The notes beneath the pieces were generated by a model. It made no database searches and had not been told where the DNA came from. It worked only from the letters and a program-made list of their open reading frames with translations. From Phytophthora sp. 'mugwort' (Eukaryota > Oomycota > Peronosporomycetes > Peronosporales > Peronosporaceae): 64,000 nucleotides of DNA. Made by a program: the position numbers and the translations under genes. Shown here one piece after another: positions 1 through 10,764 of this stretch (positions are counted from its first letter, which is position 1; the number at the start of each line of letters is the position of its first letter). The DNA lies in contig JAUCEF010000006.1 in assembly GCA_033558025.1 (NCBI GenBank), forward strand, positions 2,666,001 through 2,730,000, given 5' to 3'.

Positions 1-532
1 CATCCGTACGTATCGAAGAAGCCTAGTCAGTACACGGGCACATCTGCGCCTGTGTCGCTAGTGATAGATCTCTTCGACAAGTAGTTGGCGATTCCTGGGA
101 TGACCATGGCGTGTGTTTTAAATTAGAGCGAAAGTGGACTGTTATATCAATTGGCCCTTGGGACGGCGTTATCGATGAGCCCCCAACGAAATGGCGGTCT
201 GCTCGTGTATTAACAAACGGCACAGTGTACGATCGAATGGACAGTCGTTGGGAGCCCTAGAACCTGGAGTATTTACATGTATTTGAGACAGCGTCATACC
301 AAATTATACTTATCCATCATTTAGAGTTATCGAGATAATCGCCTCCGAAGTTGTCCTGCCCTTTTCGTAATTAAGTGAAGTTTCGAGATAAAGCCGATTT
401 TCTGTTGGATAATTCAAACTGTCACTAACCTGAGCGCTAGCACACCAAAACTATCGACACTACCGTTGATATGGAACACCAGTACTCGAGCCTCGACATG
501 CAGCCGTCCGGTGCCACGCCCCAGCAGTCAAA
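1..532. other. No recognisable gene
   Basis: Short frames occur on both strands but none shows a motif, a splice site that joins to another frame, or similarity to the elements that follow. It may be flanking DNA or the decayed 5' part of the DUF7869-like element that starts near position 533. Confidence 0.5.
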
Positions 533-2187
533 TTGCTGCGGGCCACGTCACCACATTTGACTGCTGGAATGTGCATTAAACACATCAGTGCAGATGAAGC
601 GTCGCAAAGTGAGGAGCCTGATGACAGCAACGACAATGACTGGAGTGACTCCGACTCCGTCGAAGACAACGGGGAGGTGACGGCTGGGAGCGCAGTAGTA
701 AAGACGGCGATAATGTGATGAGGACATTAGTATCAATTTGATGGAGACGGATGTCTACCAAAAGGTCTTGAGCCTCATTCAAGCCGACTCGTGCGAGCGC
801 CGCTGTCTACAGGTCCAGGCGAAGGAGTTAGAGAGTCCGGTCTGTTCGATATCGCAGATGACAAAGTCGGATAGGGTAACTAGCATTTACACGATGCTGG
901 GGTTGCTTACGCAGACCGACACCATGGAACGCCGATGCGGCAGAGGAGAGCGGGAGAAGTTCAACTTTTATCTGCCCTTCGTGGGAGCCGTGTGTCGCCC
1001 TTCGTTTGCGCGCTGCCTCGACGTCACTCCGCTCACCATTCAACGCTACAAGACTCGCGTTAGAGACGGCAAAATTGCAACTAAGCCGCACGGAAATCGG
1101 CTGAACAAGATCGCCTTGTCGGTCGACGTTTCGTGGTTCATCAAGTGGTTCAAAGAGTTGGCGGAAGAAGTTGGTGAAGTTGTCCCCGTTCGTGTGCGAC
1201 TGCTAACGATGGTCGACGGTCAAGTGAAGGAATATTACAACAGAGAGGACTACACGTTGCTGCCAGCCCACTTCACGTGGGACTCTGTGTACGACGATAT
1301 GCACACCTACGTAAGCCAGATCCGGCTGCTAGTGAGCGAGACTGCGCGTTCGACGATGCGTAAGCTGCTGACATTGCATTGCTCACATATTCGGATCCGT
1401 TCTGTGCGTTCGAATGTGTGTGACGTGTGAGCCATCTTCCAGTCCCGTATGCGTAGCGGGCCCACTGCCGTAGAAACAGAAGATATGGGAGTCAACGGCG
1501 TCAGCATGGAAGGTGCGGTGAGCCTTACTTGATCTGGTCATTAATATCATTTCGTTCCATTGACTGACCTTAGTATCTTTTCGATTACCTGCTAACATTC
1601 AGAAAGGAGGACAAGAATTACAAGGCTCGAGTTGCTGGCCCTGACCCCGAGACGGATGTTGCAGTTATTGGATGGACTTTTCCCAGGATCTGACGGTGCC
1701 ATCCGTGTCATCGACACCGTCGCCATGGTACTTCTGCTCTCTCGTTGCGGTGAACGTCTTCGACAATAAGCGGAAAGGGCAGTGACCAGGTCAACGCCAC
1801 GCTGCACCATTTCATCACGACCGTTGTCGTCCCAGGCGGCAAGAAAAAGCTAGCTGTATATGCCGACAACTGCGGCGGCCAGATCAAGGACAATTTGGTC
1901 ATCAAGTTCTTGCTGGCTCAGGTTCACATGGAGCTTTTGGAGCGAGTGGACTACAAGTTCTTCGTGAAAGGGCACACAAAAAACTCATTCGATCGAGGCT
2001 TTGGGCATATTCGCAAGTTCGTCGCACGTCAAGACTGCTTGACACTCGAGCATGTTGTGGCGGCTGTGAGCGACTCAGCGACGTCAAATAAAACGGTCCA
2101 CATCTCCCGTGATGAAGGTTTTATTAAGTCTACAAGCCGCTCGTGAAGGAGTTATACAAGAACCTAACCGGCGTCCAGCAGTACTAG
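533..2187 (+). pseudogene. DUF7869-like repeat-family protein, degenerate
   Basis: Pieces of one protein are readable in order in shifting frames. An acidic N-terminus lies near 590-680. A longer open stretch at 738-1430 contains FNFYLPFVGAVCRPSFARCL and ends in RSNVCDV. The downstream core at about 1830-2130 carries the motif YADNCGGQ followed by HTKNSFDRGFGHIRK. The tail, LYKNLTGVQQY, ends at a TAG at 2185-2187. The DNCGGQ plus KGHTKN arrangement is what I know from DUF7869-type proteins, which are multicopy and transposon-associated in oomycetes and other eukaryotes; the biochemical role is not established. Stops after VCDV near 1428 and frameshifts near 1700 and 2130 make it non-functional. 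The gypsy fragment begins directly after the stop codon, so an internal rearrangement joined the two. Confidence 0.6.
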
Positions 2188-2190
2188 CTG

Positions 2191-3215
2191 TCCCAAAGGA
2201 TGGCGAGGTGGCTATCCTTCTTCGCGGAATATAACTTCCGCGTCGAGTACAAGCCTGGCAAGCTCAACACGCTTGCCGATGCGTTGTCACGAAAGGCCGG
2301 ACTATGCGCTGGCGAACGGAAGTCGCGCCACGACCGATCTATATGATCAGAAACGCATGGCGTATCGGGGTGACAAAGCCCTGGCACCTTTGGTGCGTTT
2401 CCTGGCCGCTGGCAAGGAAGCCAAGGCCGAGTCGCTCACGCCACGTCAGAGAGATCGGCTTCATCGATACGAGTGGGCCGATGGCCTGCTCTACTATCGA
2501 GTGAAGCCCCATGAACCCCCTCGGGTAGTCGTTCCAAACGACCCGGATCTCAAGTTTGACATCCTACAGGAGGCGCACGATGCGCCGTCCAGCGGTCACT
2601 TGGGCCGCGAGGAGACCTTCCAATCGGTCTCTCAGTACTTTTGGTGGGCCCACATGTACAAGTGGGTCGTACAGTACGTGAAGACATGTGAAACATGTCA
2701 GCGGGTGAAACCCACCGGGCACCCCTCGGCTCCCTTGCACAGCCTGCCCGTTCCATCGGACTGCTGGAAATCGATGAGTCTGGATTTCATCTTCGGACTT
2801 CTAGCCGAGGGCCACGGCAACACCGGCATCTTGGCAGATGTGCAGATGAACCATCTTGCTCCGGTCAAAGACACAGTTACCGGGGAATAGGCTGCAAAGC
2901 TGTTCCTGGATGGCGCTTTCCACCATCGTGGTCTGCCGGAGACAATTGTCTCGGATCGTGACCCGCGGTTTACCGCTGCGTCTGTCGAACGCAATTCCAA
3001 CGCCTGGGAACAAGGCTGCACATGTCCACTGCCGATAATCTTCAGACGGATGGGCAGACGGAGCGTGTCAACCGAATGCTTGAGGATACTCTACGCAGTG
3101 TCTGTGCTTCTCGCACTTGGTCAGAACGCCTGCCAGTTGTTGAGTTGCACTCAACAATGCGGTTAACGCATCGACCGGGTATAACCCGTTCTATCTGAAT
3201 GGTTTACGCCATCCA
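2191..3215 (+). pseudogene. Gypsy pol fragment: RNase H end and integrase
   Basis: The first residues, MARWLSFFAEYNFRVEYKPG followed by LADALSRK, are the C-terminus of a gypsy RNase H. An H2C2 integrase zinc finger follows at about 2560-2700, with the pair CETCQRVK. The integrase core continues with KSMSLDFIFGL, GLPETIVSDRDPRFTA and TDGQTERVNRMLEDTLR. A TAG at 2888-2890 and frameshifts near 3010 and 3130 interrupt it. The two visible core aspartates (in LDFIF and SDRDPRF) match the integrase DDE pattern known for this family. Confidence 0.8.
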
Positions 3216-3218
3216 CGG

Positions 3219-4142
3219 GTGCCGCTCACGTTGCGAGGCAGCAGCCCGTCTTCAGTTCTAAGTGGGGGAGAGGCTCGGAAAGCGCTTTCCTCTCAGGTCT
3301 CGGACATGAGACCAGTTTCCTTGCTGAAACAAGTGGAGTCTTTTATAGACACCAGGCTGAACGTAATCAGCCGTGTCCGTGATGCCATGGCAGCGGCACA
3401 GGACAAACAAAAGGAGTACTCTGACAAGAATGGAAGAGGAAACTTAAACGTGTTTAATGTTGGGAATTTAGTCCTACTAGACACTAGGAATTTGTCACTC
3501 GCCACGGTAAGTTCCGTTGGAAGCAACAAGCTGAAGCACCGCTTCATTGGACCCTTCGCGGTCCTGGCCAGGCAAGGTGCGGCATATACCATGGACCTGC
3601 CTAAATCGATGACGACCCATACGACGTTCTACGTGGGCCGTCTGAAGCGGTACCATGTTCCACAGGGCTCACAGGTCCCAGCTCTACAAAGCGAGGCTGT
3701 GACCATTCTCTCTGAGCACGCCCAGAGCCAGAAGCCCAGGTCCCTTGCGGGGCCGCGGAAGGGGCTCCATACCAAGGAACCCCGGCTTCATACGCCGAGT
3801 ATGAGCCATAGTGATACGGCTGGGAGTACGCAGGAGGTCCCGAACGAGAGACAACACCCGTCGGACTCGGTCCAGGAACGCCCAAAAGGTATCCAGACGT
3901 TGGAAAATCTCGTCCGCGCCATTCGTACGACGGCCGACCCGTCCTTCAAGGGCCGTCAAGTCATCGGCCAGACGATTCACGTCGTCACGAATCGGCCCAA
4001 GGACCCCAGCGCTCCCGGCCTGGGCGCCAGCAGCCCCGCTCTCACCAAGTCCAAGCGCAATATCAAGCGCAAGGACTCGACGACGAAGCGTGGTGTCTTC
4101 AACGACCCGAGGTGGAGCCGAAGGCAGCACACCAGGTCCTGA
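3219..4142 (+). pseudogene. Gypsy pol C-terminal segment before the chromodomain
   Basis: The frame of 307 codons contains the GPY/F-like stretch VGNLVLLDTRNL...HRFIGPFAVLARQGAAY and TFYVGRLKRYHVP, which is the usual tail of gypsy integrases. The second half is low-complexity linker (KSKRNIKRKDS and similar). Its own stop at 4140-4142 is passed by a frame change into the chromodomain frame, so the original polyprotein is frameshifted here. There is a start methionine, but this was never an independent gene. Confidence 0.75.
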
Positions 4143-4198
4143 GCTGGACCGGAGGGGCGGCGCCTCATACTCGTACTCGTTCGGGGACACCACCGCCT

Positions 4199-4402
4199 CT
4201 CCTCGACCGTAATGGGGAGACCCACTACTACTTAGAGCGTGTGCTCCAGGAGCGGCGCGTTCACGGCAAGCGCCAGCTCCGCGTGAAGTGGACGGGGTAC
4301 TCGGAAGCTGAGTGCTCCTGGGAACCGTATGAACGGCTCCAGGCTGATTTCCCGAAGGCTATCGCGATCTGGGATCAGAATCGGCGGCGGCTTCGTAAGT
4401 AG
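4199..4402 (+). pseudogene. Chromodomain of gypsy pol
   Basis: The reading ETHYYLERVLQERRVHGKRQ, then LRVKWTGYSEAECSWEP, then YERLQADFPKAI, is a complete chromodomain with the expected Y..E..L...V.....Y.VKW.GY....SWEP pattern. It closes with a TAG at 4400-4402. In chromoviruses this domain is thought to direct integration to particular chromatin marks; the target in this organism is unknown. Confidence 0.85.
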
Positions 4403-5671
4403 TTCGGGCATTCTTGCCCGAACGGAATGTGGTCGTAGAGCCAAGACCATACCCGCGCTCATCATGAGCGCTAGAAGCGGAATGCTGCTGCAGTTCTCGA
4501 GAGAGCTGCCGTTTGCCTACCACATGGGCAAACTCAATACGCAGATTTCGGAGGTCAAGGATGGCCTCCAGGGTGAGATCCGGCCGGAGAATCTCGAGTT
4601 GTTCTTGTGAGCAGCGCGTAGCTGTCCACTTTCAAAAGACGGCCTCGGCCTCTTGGAAAAAAATCACAGTGTGGGGGTATCACGGCTGGATAGCCCCACA
4701 CAGGTCGCAGTCCCGACCGGAGTTCTGGCTTCTTCCGCCGGCTCGTGAGCTCCTTGAGAGAGTGTTGTGCGTTGCCAGGAGCACGCACCGAGCGATGCTC
4801 ACGTTTTGAAACAGGGGCTGCTTGACCACCAGGTGGCGCTCATAAGCGCCCCGGGAAAAGCGCCCGCCAAGGAGCACGCGAGGCGGCTGGATCTGACCCA
4901 TGTAGGCGTCGGCTCCGTGGGACTCCTCAGGAGGGAAGTACTCGGGAGCGTAAGACGGTCCCCCACGAACAGGTGAAGAGTACTTCACAGGCGGCCGAGT
5001 CGGCGGGGCCCGCTCTCCCTTATTGCGAGCAGCCTGGTACTCCGATTGCTGCCCGTCGAGATCGTTGGAGATCTCTCGGCCGATTTGGCCCTCTTCCTCC
5101 TCGTCGGAAGAAGAACTGAAGAGGCCCTTATACGTGGGCGTGAGGGTTCCATACCCTTCATGGATCGGAGAACTGGAAGTAGCTCGCCGCTTACGGCTGA
5201 CTTCCAAGGCTGCTGCAGCCTTAGCAGCCTTGACGCGGGTAGTTGCCTCAGCGAGCGTCAAGTTCTTGACCGGAGAACGAGGTTTCTTTTCGTCCTCCTT
5301 GGGTGAGCGGGGGCTTTCCTTTCGCTCGGGCGTCTTCTGCGCGTCGGCATCGTCGCCGTTATGGCTAGACAGCGGGGTACGGGACCCAAGCGAGTCCGAC
5401 TGACTCGGTTTGCCGTCAGACCCCTTGACGAGCGGGATATCGTTATCGCCCCAATACATGGGAGACTTGTCCGAGTCCTTCTCATTGTCCACCAGGAGCT
5501 CAGAGTCCTCCTCAGGCGGTTCAGGTGCCTTGGGGGTCACCTTGGATGTCACCTTGGTGGATTCCTTAGCGGCAGAGCTTTGCCGGACAGCGTACAGCTC
5601 TTAGCCTGCTGCTTGGAAGCAACAGGCTTGGCAGGCGCTTTAGCACCGCTGCCAGACCGAGTCTTGGTCAT
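4359..5671 (-). pseudogene. Antisense ORF inside gypsy element, basic/acidic gag-like protein, frameshifted
   Basis: On the minus strand an ATG at 5671 opens MTKTRSGSGAKAPAKPVASK. A frameshift near 5560 leads into a 290-codon frame (5552-4680) rich in Pro, Ser, Lys and Glu, with SSSSDEEEEGQ and several KSP/RSP-like sites. It closes with CDLCGAIQP. Two stops later a coherent helical stretch (EQLEILRPDLTLEAILDLRN, LRIEFAHVVGKRQL) runs to a stop at 4359-4361, overlapping the antisense of the chromodomain end. Composition resembles a retroelement Gag N-terminus, but no capsid or CCHC motif is visible. The polypurine tract and LTR run on the plus strand, so this ORF is antisense to the element. 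Alternatively it is a piece of a second, inverted element. Confidence 0.5.
4403..4422 (+). terminator. Hairpin directly after the gypsy pol stop
   Basis: TTCGGGCA, loop TTCT, then TGCCCGAA form a perfect 8-bp stem that starts at the base after the TAG. Being also at the end of the antisense ORF, it could serve RNA-end formation or stability on either strand. Function is inferred only. Confidence 0.35.
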
Positions 5672-5859
5672 GCTTAAGGCTGACGTGGAAGTCGAAGAAA
5701 AAGAAGAGCACGCGGAAGTGCTCGGGCTAAAAAGGAAATGAGCCGGCTGCGGAAACCAACCGCAGCGAAGTCGATGTAATTAGACTTGGAGAGTGAAAGG
5801 CGACGATTTCCTTTCACCCGCCCTGGAGGGTCGGCACACCGAACATAAGTGGGGGAGGA

Positions 5860-6226
5860 TGTAACGGGGTTACATGAAGACTGCCAAGTCACTCTTCAGA
5901 GCATATCTACCCAAGTACACTAAGTGATGTAGCTAAACATCACTATGACGTCGACGGTAATGACGTCATGGATAGGTACCACAGATATGGTACAAATACC
6001 TCAGAGCAACTCAATAGGATAACATCTAGGGAACTTTATAGGTGACTAATAGTTAGTATGTAGACTCATTAAAAGAGGTCACCTATAAATATATTCAGTC
6101 TTAATTCTACCTAATTTTGGTAACAGTCCCACAGGCCAGGGACTAGTGAACTGCCGTTCACTGAGAGTTTGTATACTCTCCGGAAGTCACACTTCCTGTG
6201 CGCAAGGTGTTGTGTGCCCCGTCACA
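5860..6226 (+). repeat. Gypsy 3' LTR
   Basis: The block begins TGTAACGGGG and ends CCCCGTCACA, an inverted pair with one mismatch and TG...CA termini. A purine-rich tract (agtgggggagga) lies immediately upstream, marking it as the 3' LTR of a plus-strand element. A TATAAATA box at 6084-6091 is a plausible LTR promoter. No second copy is in the window, so target-site duplication cannot be judged. Confidence 0.75.
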
Positions 6227-6249
6227 ACTATCGTCTTACCTCGTACCAG

Positions 6250-6316
6250 ATGCCTAGGCGCTCAAATAGAATTCACCGCCTAGTGAGCGCTCTATTTGAA
6301 TAGAACGTCTAGGCGT
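6250..6316. repeat. Palindrome-rich patch next to the LTR
   Basis: TCAAATAGA (6262-6270) is repeated inverted as TCTATTTGA (6291-6299). GCCTAGGC (6252-6259) and GAGCGCTC (6285-6292) are self-palindromes, and GTCTAGGCG near 6307-6315 roughly mirrors the first of these. The patch lies just outside the LTR and could be a small foldback insertion or flanking DNA. Confidence 0.45.
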
Positions 6317-6569
6317 CGTATTAGTGTGAAACACAACGAAAGTTTGAAGAACGAGGCATGTCAATATGCATTTACGTTTCGCTTACATGCTATTAAGGTG
6401 CAACGTGTAAAGCGGACCAATGCGAGCAATGCATAGTGATTGAGTGGCACCAGGAACACTGTACAGGTACGTAGAAGTCACATTAGTTCTCGTCAATCGT
6501 TTTCATCTTGATGTTGCAGCTATGCAGTCTTGAAGCAGCAAACAACTCCAGTCCACCAAAGTATGACTT

Positions 6570-7000
6570 ACCGTTTTGATTGATGCTATGTGCTCGTCAT
6601 CGAGAATCCCATCTTGATCATTAAGTTCAAGCATGTACACCTTCAACAGCTTAATGTAGTCTGCAATTGAGTTCGCGAGACTGAAGAGAAGACAGCAAAC
6701 AGGCTGGAGTTTATCTCTGCCGGAATATACTAAGACGGCGGGCTAATGCTGAGCTCCTCGCGGTCGTCACCTTCATCAATCAGAGATTCGTATTTCTTAT
6801 GCCATTCATCCTAGTTAACACTCGAATCCAGGAGCTCACGCGATGGTGTGTGGAGGCCCTGCACATCGAATGCCTGATGGCAGGCCTTCTCCAATTCAGT
6901 ACTATATTGGATTGCTTGGCACGCACCCCAGTAATAATGACTGCAGTTTAGCAACAAACAATAATACCAAATGGCGCAGTGCCTCCAATACGGTTTTGTA
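6570..7000 (-). pseudogene. Unidentified coding-like remnant
   Basis: On the minus strand several in-order peptides are readable: SHYYWGACQAIQYSTELEKA, then DEWHKKYESLIDEGDDREEL, then LLKVYMLELNDQDGILDDEH. A GTAAGT donor-like site follows the last peptide at about 6573-6568. In-frame stops and frame changes break it. It sits downstream of the hAT transposase on the same strand and might be hAT cargo or part of an unrelated gene. I do not recognise it. Confidence 0.35.
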
Positions 7001-8539
7001 TCCGGATCATTAGCATCCGCCGCCAACGTCGTCACATCTCACATGTTTCTGTTTGCGCGACGGAACATTATAATCTCAAAGTTCGCAGGCAAGACGCACG
7101 TACGCTGCGGGGTCAGCACAAGCTTGTTTGTTTCGCGTCTTCCTTGCGGGTGGCTTCGCTAACCGAGCTGGCCACCTTGACGGCCAGCTCCATATCCACG
7201 GCCACTGTTCCGCTCTTGACCCACGAGATCCAGAATCATAGTTGCATCGACTTCCACTGTGTGAGGTATGGACTCACTACGGAGACGTTAGGTCGCGTAG
7301 TCCTCTTCGGGCACCTTCCTCTTGCTGCCGCACCTTGGCTCCTCGAATCGCTTCACAGTTGCCGCTTCGGCACTTGACAGGAACCCTCCATTGATGACAT
7401 TGACCACCGCGGACTCAAAGGTGGGAGAATGCACAATCTTGGCTGTCGGTTTGAGCTGGTTCTGCCTGCAGGGATACTCGGCAACCACCGAGTCGAAGAG
7501 GAGCCGGACGTCCGCCAAGTCGATGCCGTCGCACTGGTGCTTCTTGGTCACGCTCTGAAACTTCTTCATGCGCTCGAGAACCAAGAGGAGCTTGCGGTGC
7601 GCGGCGACGGTCGGTGTGAGATCTTCCACAGCGTTCAAGGGCTTGATTTGAGGGCAGATGGGCACGTACCCTTGCAGCATTTCGAAGTCGGAACTCCAGC
7701 GCGTAATATTCCGTTTGGTGGGGTACAGGTTGGTCGCCTTGGAGAGCTCGGCGAAACAGTTTACTTGGCATAATTTTGACATCAACGTGTTAACTTGTGT
7801 AAGTAACGGCTCGAACTTAGTGAGATATCTGTGAACCGCGAAGTTAAAACGGTGGCTCGCGCAACCAAGCAAAGGTACAGCGGGCTTGGTGGCTATCGCT
7901 TGGTTGGTGTTGCAGTTGTCTGCAATGATGAACGCCACCATGTCGAGCGTATTGTCGTAAATCCAGCGATCCGTCGAGGAGCTTGGTATGCGCGTCTGCG
8001 TCGTGGGAGCCTTCTTCGAGCGGCGATACTGCCAGCAGCTGTAATTGTAGCTCGCCGTTTGTTGCGAACACGGCATACACGGCCACGTAGTGCATGTTAC
8101 CGTTCGGCTAACCATCGAGCACGATTCCAAACAGGACACCCATGATCACTTCGAGCTTCTTCCCCACATTCTTGGCGACGCTGTGCATTCCGTTAAGAAG
8201 CACTCGCGAAGCAATTTTCCACCACATCTGCATCGATCGAGTAAGCTCGTTGTCGACCTCGGAGAGCGGCATGTCCCGCTCGACGACCCAGCGCACCCAT
8301 TGGAAGCGATGCGACGTCTCCTCGAAGACGTAGCCGAAGTCCAGTAGTGGCCGAGAGACGCTGATGAGTTGCCGCGTACTGCGCCTTGTAGTCTTGGTGC
8401 TTCAGGGACAGGTGGGAGACTAGATTGGACTAGCCGGTGTTAGCGGCTTGCATGCGCTCACTTCCGCACAGCTTGCAGCGATAGCGGCCTTTGTCTAGGT
8501 TCTCGGAAAGTAGGTGGGGATGTCCTTGTTCGCTGCCAT
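6985..8539 (-). pseudogene. hAT-family transposase with BED zinc finger, degenerate
   Basis: The ATG at 8539 opens MAANKDIPTYFPR. After one frameshift comes a BED-type finger, RCKLCGSERM...SNLVSHLSLKH, with an in-frame TAG between the cysteines and histidines. The main open stretch (8139-7288, 283 codons) contains the hAT core: [31 protein letters not shown] and [12 protein letters not shown]. Frameshifted sequence around 7080-6990 still resembles the C-terminal dimerisation region (NFEIIMFRRANRN, then DVTTL). Transposition is the family function. The stops and shifts make this copy inactive. I did not find clear terminal repeats. Confidence 0.75.
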
Positions 8540-9187
8540 TGTGAAGAATGGAGTTGGTGTTTCTGCAAGTGCCAGAATGCGAAGACGAAACACAACATCA
8601 CGCTTGCCCACTAGTTTACTGCTATCCGTTGATTTCTAGTTATCTGAGATGAAGTATTTAGTATGGTATTTAATATAAAATATGGTAAGTGCGGAGAAGC
8701 TAGGCTACTGGCGACCAGCCGTTCGCTTACTATAGACTTACCTTTGTGATTTCTATTGCAATTATTGGTGTAATATATTATTTTGCTGTTAAACTAAAGC
8801 TTCGATAATCCGTTTTTAAACTGGAAAAAACTGTTTTTACTAGTACGGATTTTTTCTTAGTAAAGTCACACAATGAGCGCGCGAAGGACATGCTATTGGT
8901 TCGTGGAAGGGACCATCAGATCGACCGGGATCCCTTTATTTTGCAGTTAGGTACAGATGTAGCCTGCCAAAAGGTTGTTCTGGCTGCGTTGAGGGCTCCT
9001 CAGTTTATACGGAAAGCCCTTTGGTAATGAATACAACCTAGACAAAATGACCACAGACGACGTTCGCTTAGAAATACATTGCTGAAGTATTTTTCCATCC
9101 GCACCGAAAACAAACAAAACTGTCGGTAGTCCATGTAAGCTCCAAGATCTCGCATGCAACCAGCTAATTCACATTTCTCCATCCACC
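8540..9187. other. AT-rich spacer, no gene seen
   Basis: Short frames only. The stretch 8640-8870 is AT-rich with T runs. It may contain the missing hAT end, but I could not pair it with an inverted repeat elsewhere. Confidence 0.5.
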
Positions 9188-10637
9188 ACTATCCGAGCAT
9201 CGCGCCGGATTCCGAGTCCGACAACGCACTGGCCGAAGACCAGTTGCAGGAGGAGCACATCCCTGCATCCGTCGCTGCTCTCACCGGCGCTCCACGTATG
9301 AAGGAGGAGACTGTTCACAGCTAGAAGGCGTTTTCACGCAATTTAATGCGTATCAAACGAGACTCGCCAGAGCTTCAAAATGCGAATCTCGACCAGCTCG
9401 ACAACTAGGAGCGCAGATCTCACAGCGTGGCAAGTCCACCCCTCAAACCGTGATCCCCGAGTCGTTCGACAAGTACTACCGGAAACTGGTACGTACACAC
9501 AGTTGTACGCGGCCCAGTCGGTCGAAGGGCAAGCGGCGCAACTACTTCATGAAATAAACAGGGTGCGAGGCGCGAGTGACGGCAACGGTGGTGTGGGACA
9601 CTTATGGGGGCTTTCACGTAAAGGTTAAACAGCAACACACCAAGCACAACCACGCGCTGGATTCGGGGTCGTATGGGAACCACCCCTCCAACCGTCCTGT
9701 TGAAGACGAAGACGTGACTTTGTGGATTAGCCCAAGCTGCTGGAGCTAAGAAGAAGTTGATATTGCCTTTTCTAAAGAAGAGGACAGGTCCGCTACCCGA
9801 CTTGGTGTTACTTCGTCAGCTGTGCTTCTAATTTTTGCTCTCTAGGCAAATATATTACTTTGCGCGACGTGCACAATCTGGTTTCGAATCTGAAAGCGGC
9901 TCGACGAGAGTCTATAACTGTCGAATCAAGACTGGAAGCAGGACTCCGCGATTTCTGCTCTCGTAAGGGTAACACAGCGACGATCTACGTAGACGATGAC
10001 AAGGGGGCGCAGACAATTACATTCCAGTCCCACCAGATGCGGCCCTTCTGTGAGGCCCCCGAGTGTTAATGGTGGATGCTACGAACAACACGAATGACGC
10101 TCGGTACGAGCTCTTTAGCTTCATGATCCGTGACGTCTTGCGCCATTTACGTACTTGCTGTGTGTCGTGTGTGTCTCTTTGTAAATATACTGACTTTGAA
10201 TGTGCCACTTTGTCTCTCTATTGCGTTTGTGTGCGTTTGTGTATATTGTGACTATGTGTGCCTTCACAAGGACAATACGTCCAGCATGTTCTCATGGAGA
10301 AAAGGAGTGCCGATTGTTTGAAAAATTCAGTACCTCTTTCAAAAATCGTTCAACCAACGAGTAATTATTGTCGAAAAAGACTTCGGGGAGATATCGCTGC
10401 TGCAGGCCACCTTCCCAGCTGCACAGATTCTACTCTGTGTTCCATGTGGTGAAATATCTTCTGAATGAAATGGCGAAGAGAGATTACAACATCGAGGATC
10501 GTGACAAAGTGGAGGATGTCGTGCACATGATGCTGAATGCCACAGACGGATACAGCTGCGGACCACTAGTACTTCTTTCTTTGTCGAGTACTCAGTGTGC
10601 GATAGCGCTCTGCAGAAGGAGCCATCAAAGGCACTGA
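9188..10637 (+). pseudogene. MULE transposase remnant (copy 1)
   Basis: A FAR1/FLYWCH-like N-terminal region can be read at 9460-9700 (GCEARVTATVVWDTYGGFHV, then KQQHTKHNHALDSGSYGNHP). It is followed by a helical linker, KKKLILPFLKKRTG, and by 9860-10140: RDVHNLVSNLKAARRE, FCSRKGNTATIYVDDDKGAQ, MVDATNNTNDARYELFSFMI. The first catalytic aspartate of the MULE DDE fold is expected in MVDAT. Later pieces are GQYVQHVLMEKRSADCL (about 10264) and DIAAAGHLPS. A stretch at about 10140-10262 between RDV and GQYVQH looks intron-like. The SWIM finger and C-terminus are missing. Stops and shifts throughout show a dead copy. Confidence 0.7.
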
Positions 10638-10764
10638 TGCGGTATTTCAGGTTGAGGTACCGTTTAAAGAACCTTCATGTTTAAGGGAGAAAACATCCTT
10701 TGCATGGTTCTCATGTTTAATCGAGCTAATGGTATACTACTGTCGTATGATAACTATCTGCAAG

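Larger units (their letters stand above)
2188..6226 (+). mobile_element. Ty3/gypsy chromodomain retrotransposon, 5'-truncated, with 3' LTR
   Basis: Reading left to right on the plus strand: end of RNase H, integrase zinc finger, integrase core, pol C-terminus, chromodomain, a 1.4 kb interval with an antisense reading frame, a polypurine tract (gtgggggagga, ending at 5859) and a 3' LTR. Gag, protease, reverse transcriptase and the 5' LTR are missing on the left, where the element abuts the DUF7869-like remnant. Order and chromodomain place it among chromovirus-type gypsy elements. Several in-frame stops show it is dead. Confidence 0.8.

Noticed and set aside
3684..4193. 169-codon minus ORF inside the gypsy pol C-terminus
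   Set aside because: It is opposite a well-supported integrase tail and linker and is not in continuity with the antisense frame at 4359-5671.
5860..6226. LTR read as the 5' LTR of a minus-strand element belonging to the antisense ORF
   Set aside because: The base pattern outside its 5860 end is a polypurine tract on the plus strand, and no tRNA-primer-like TGG site follows on the minus strand.
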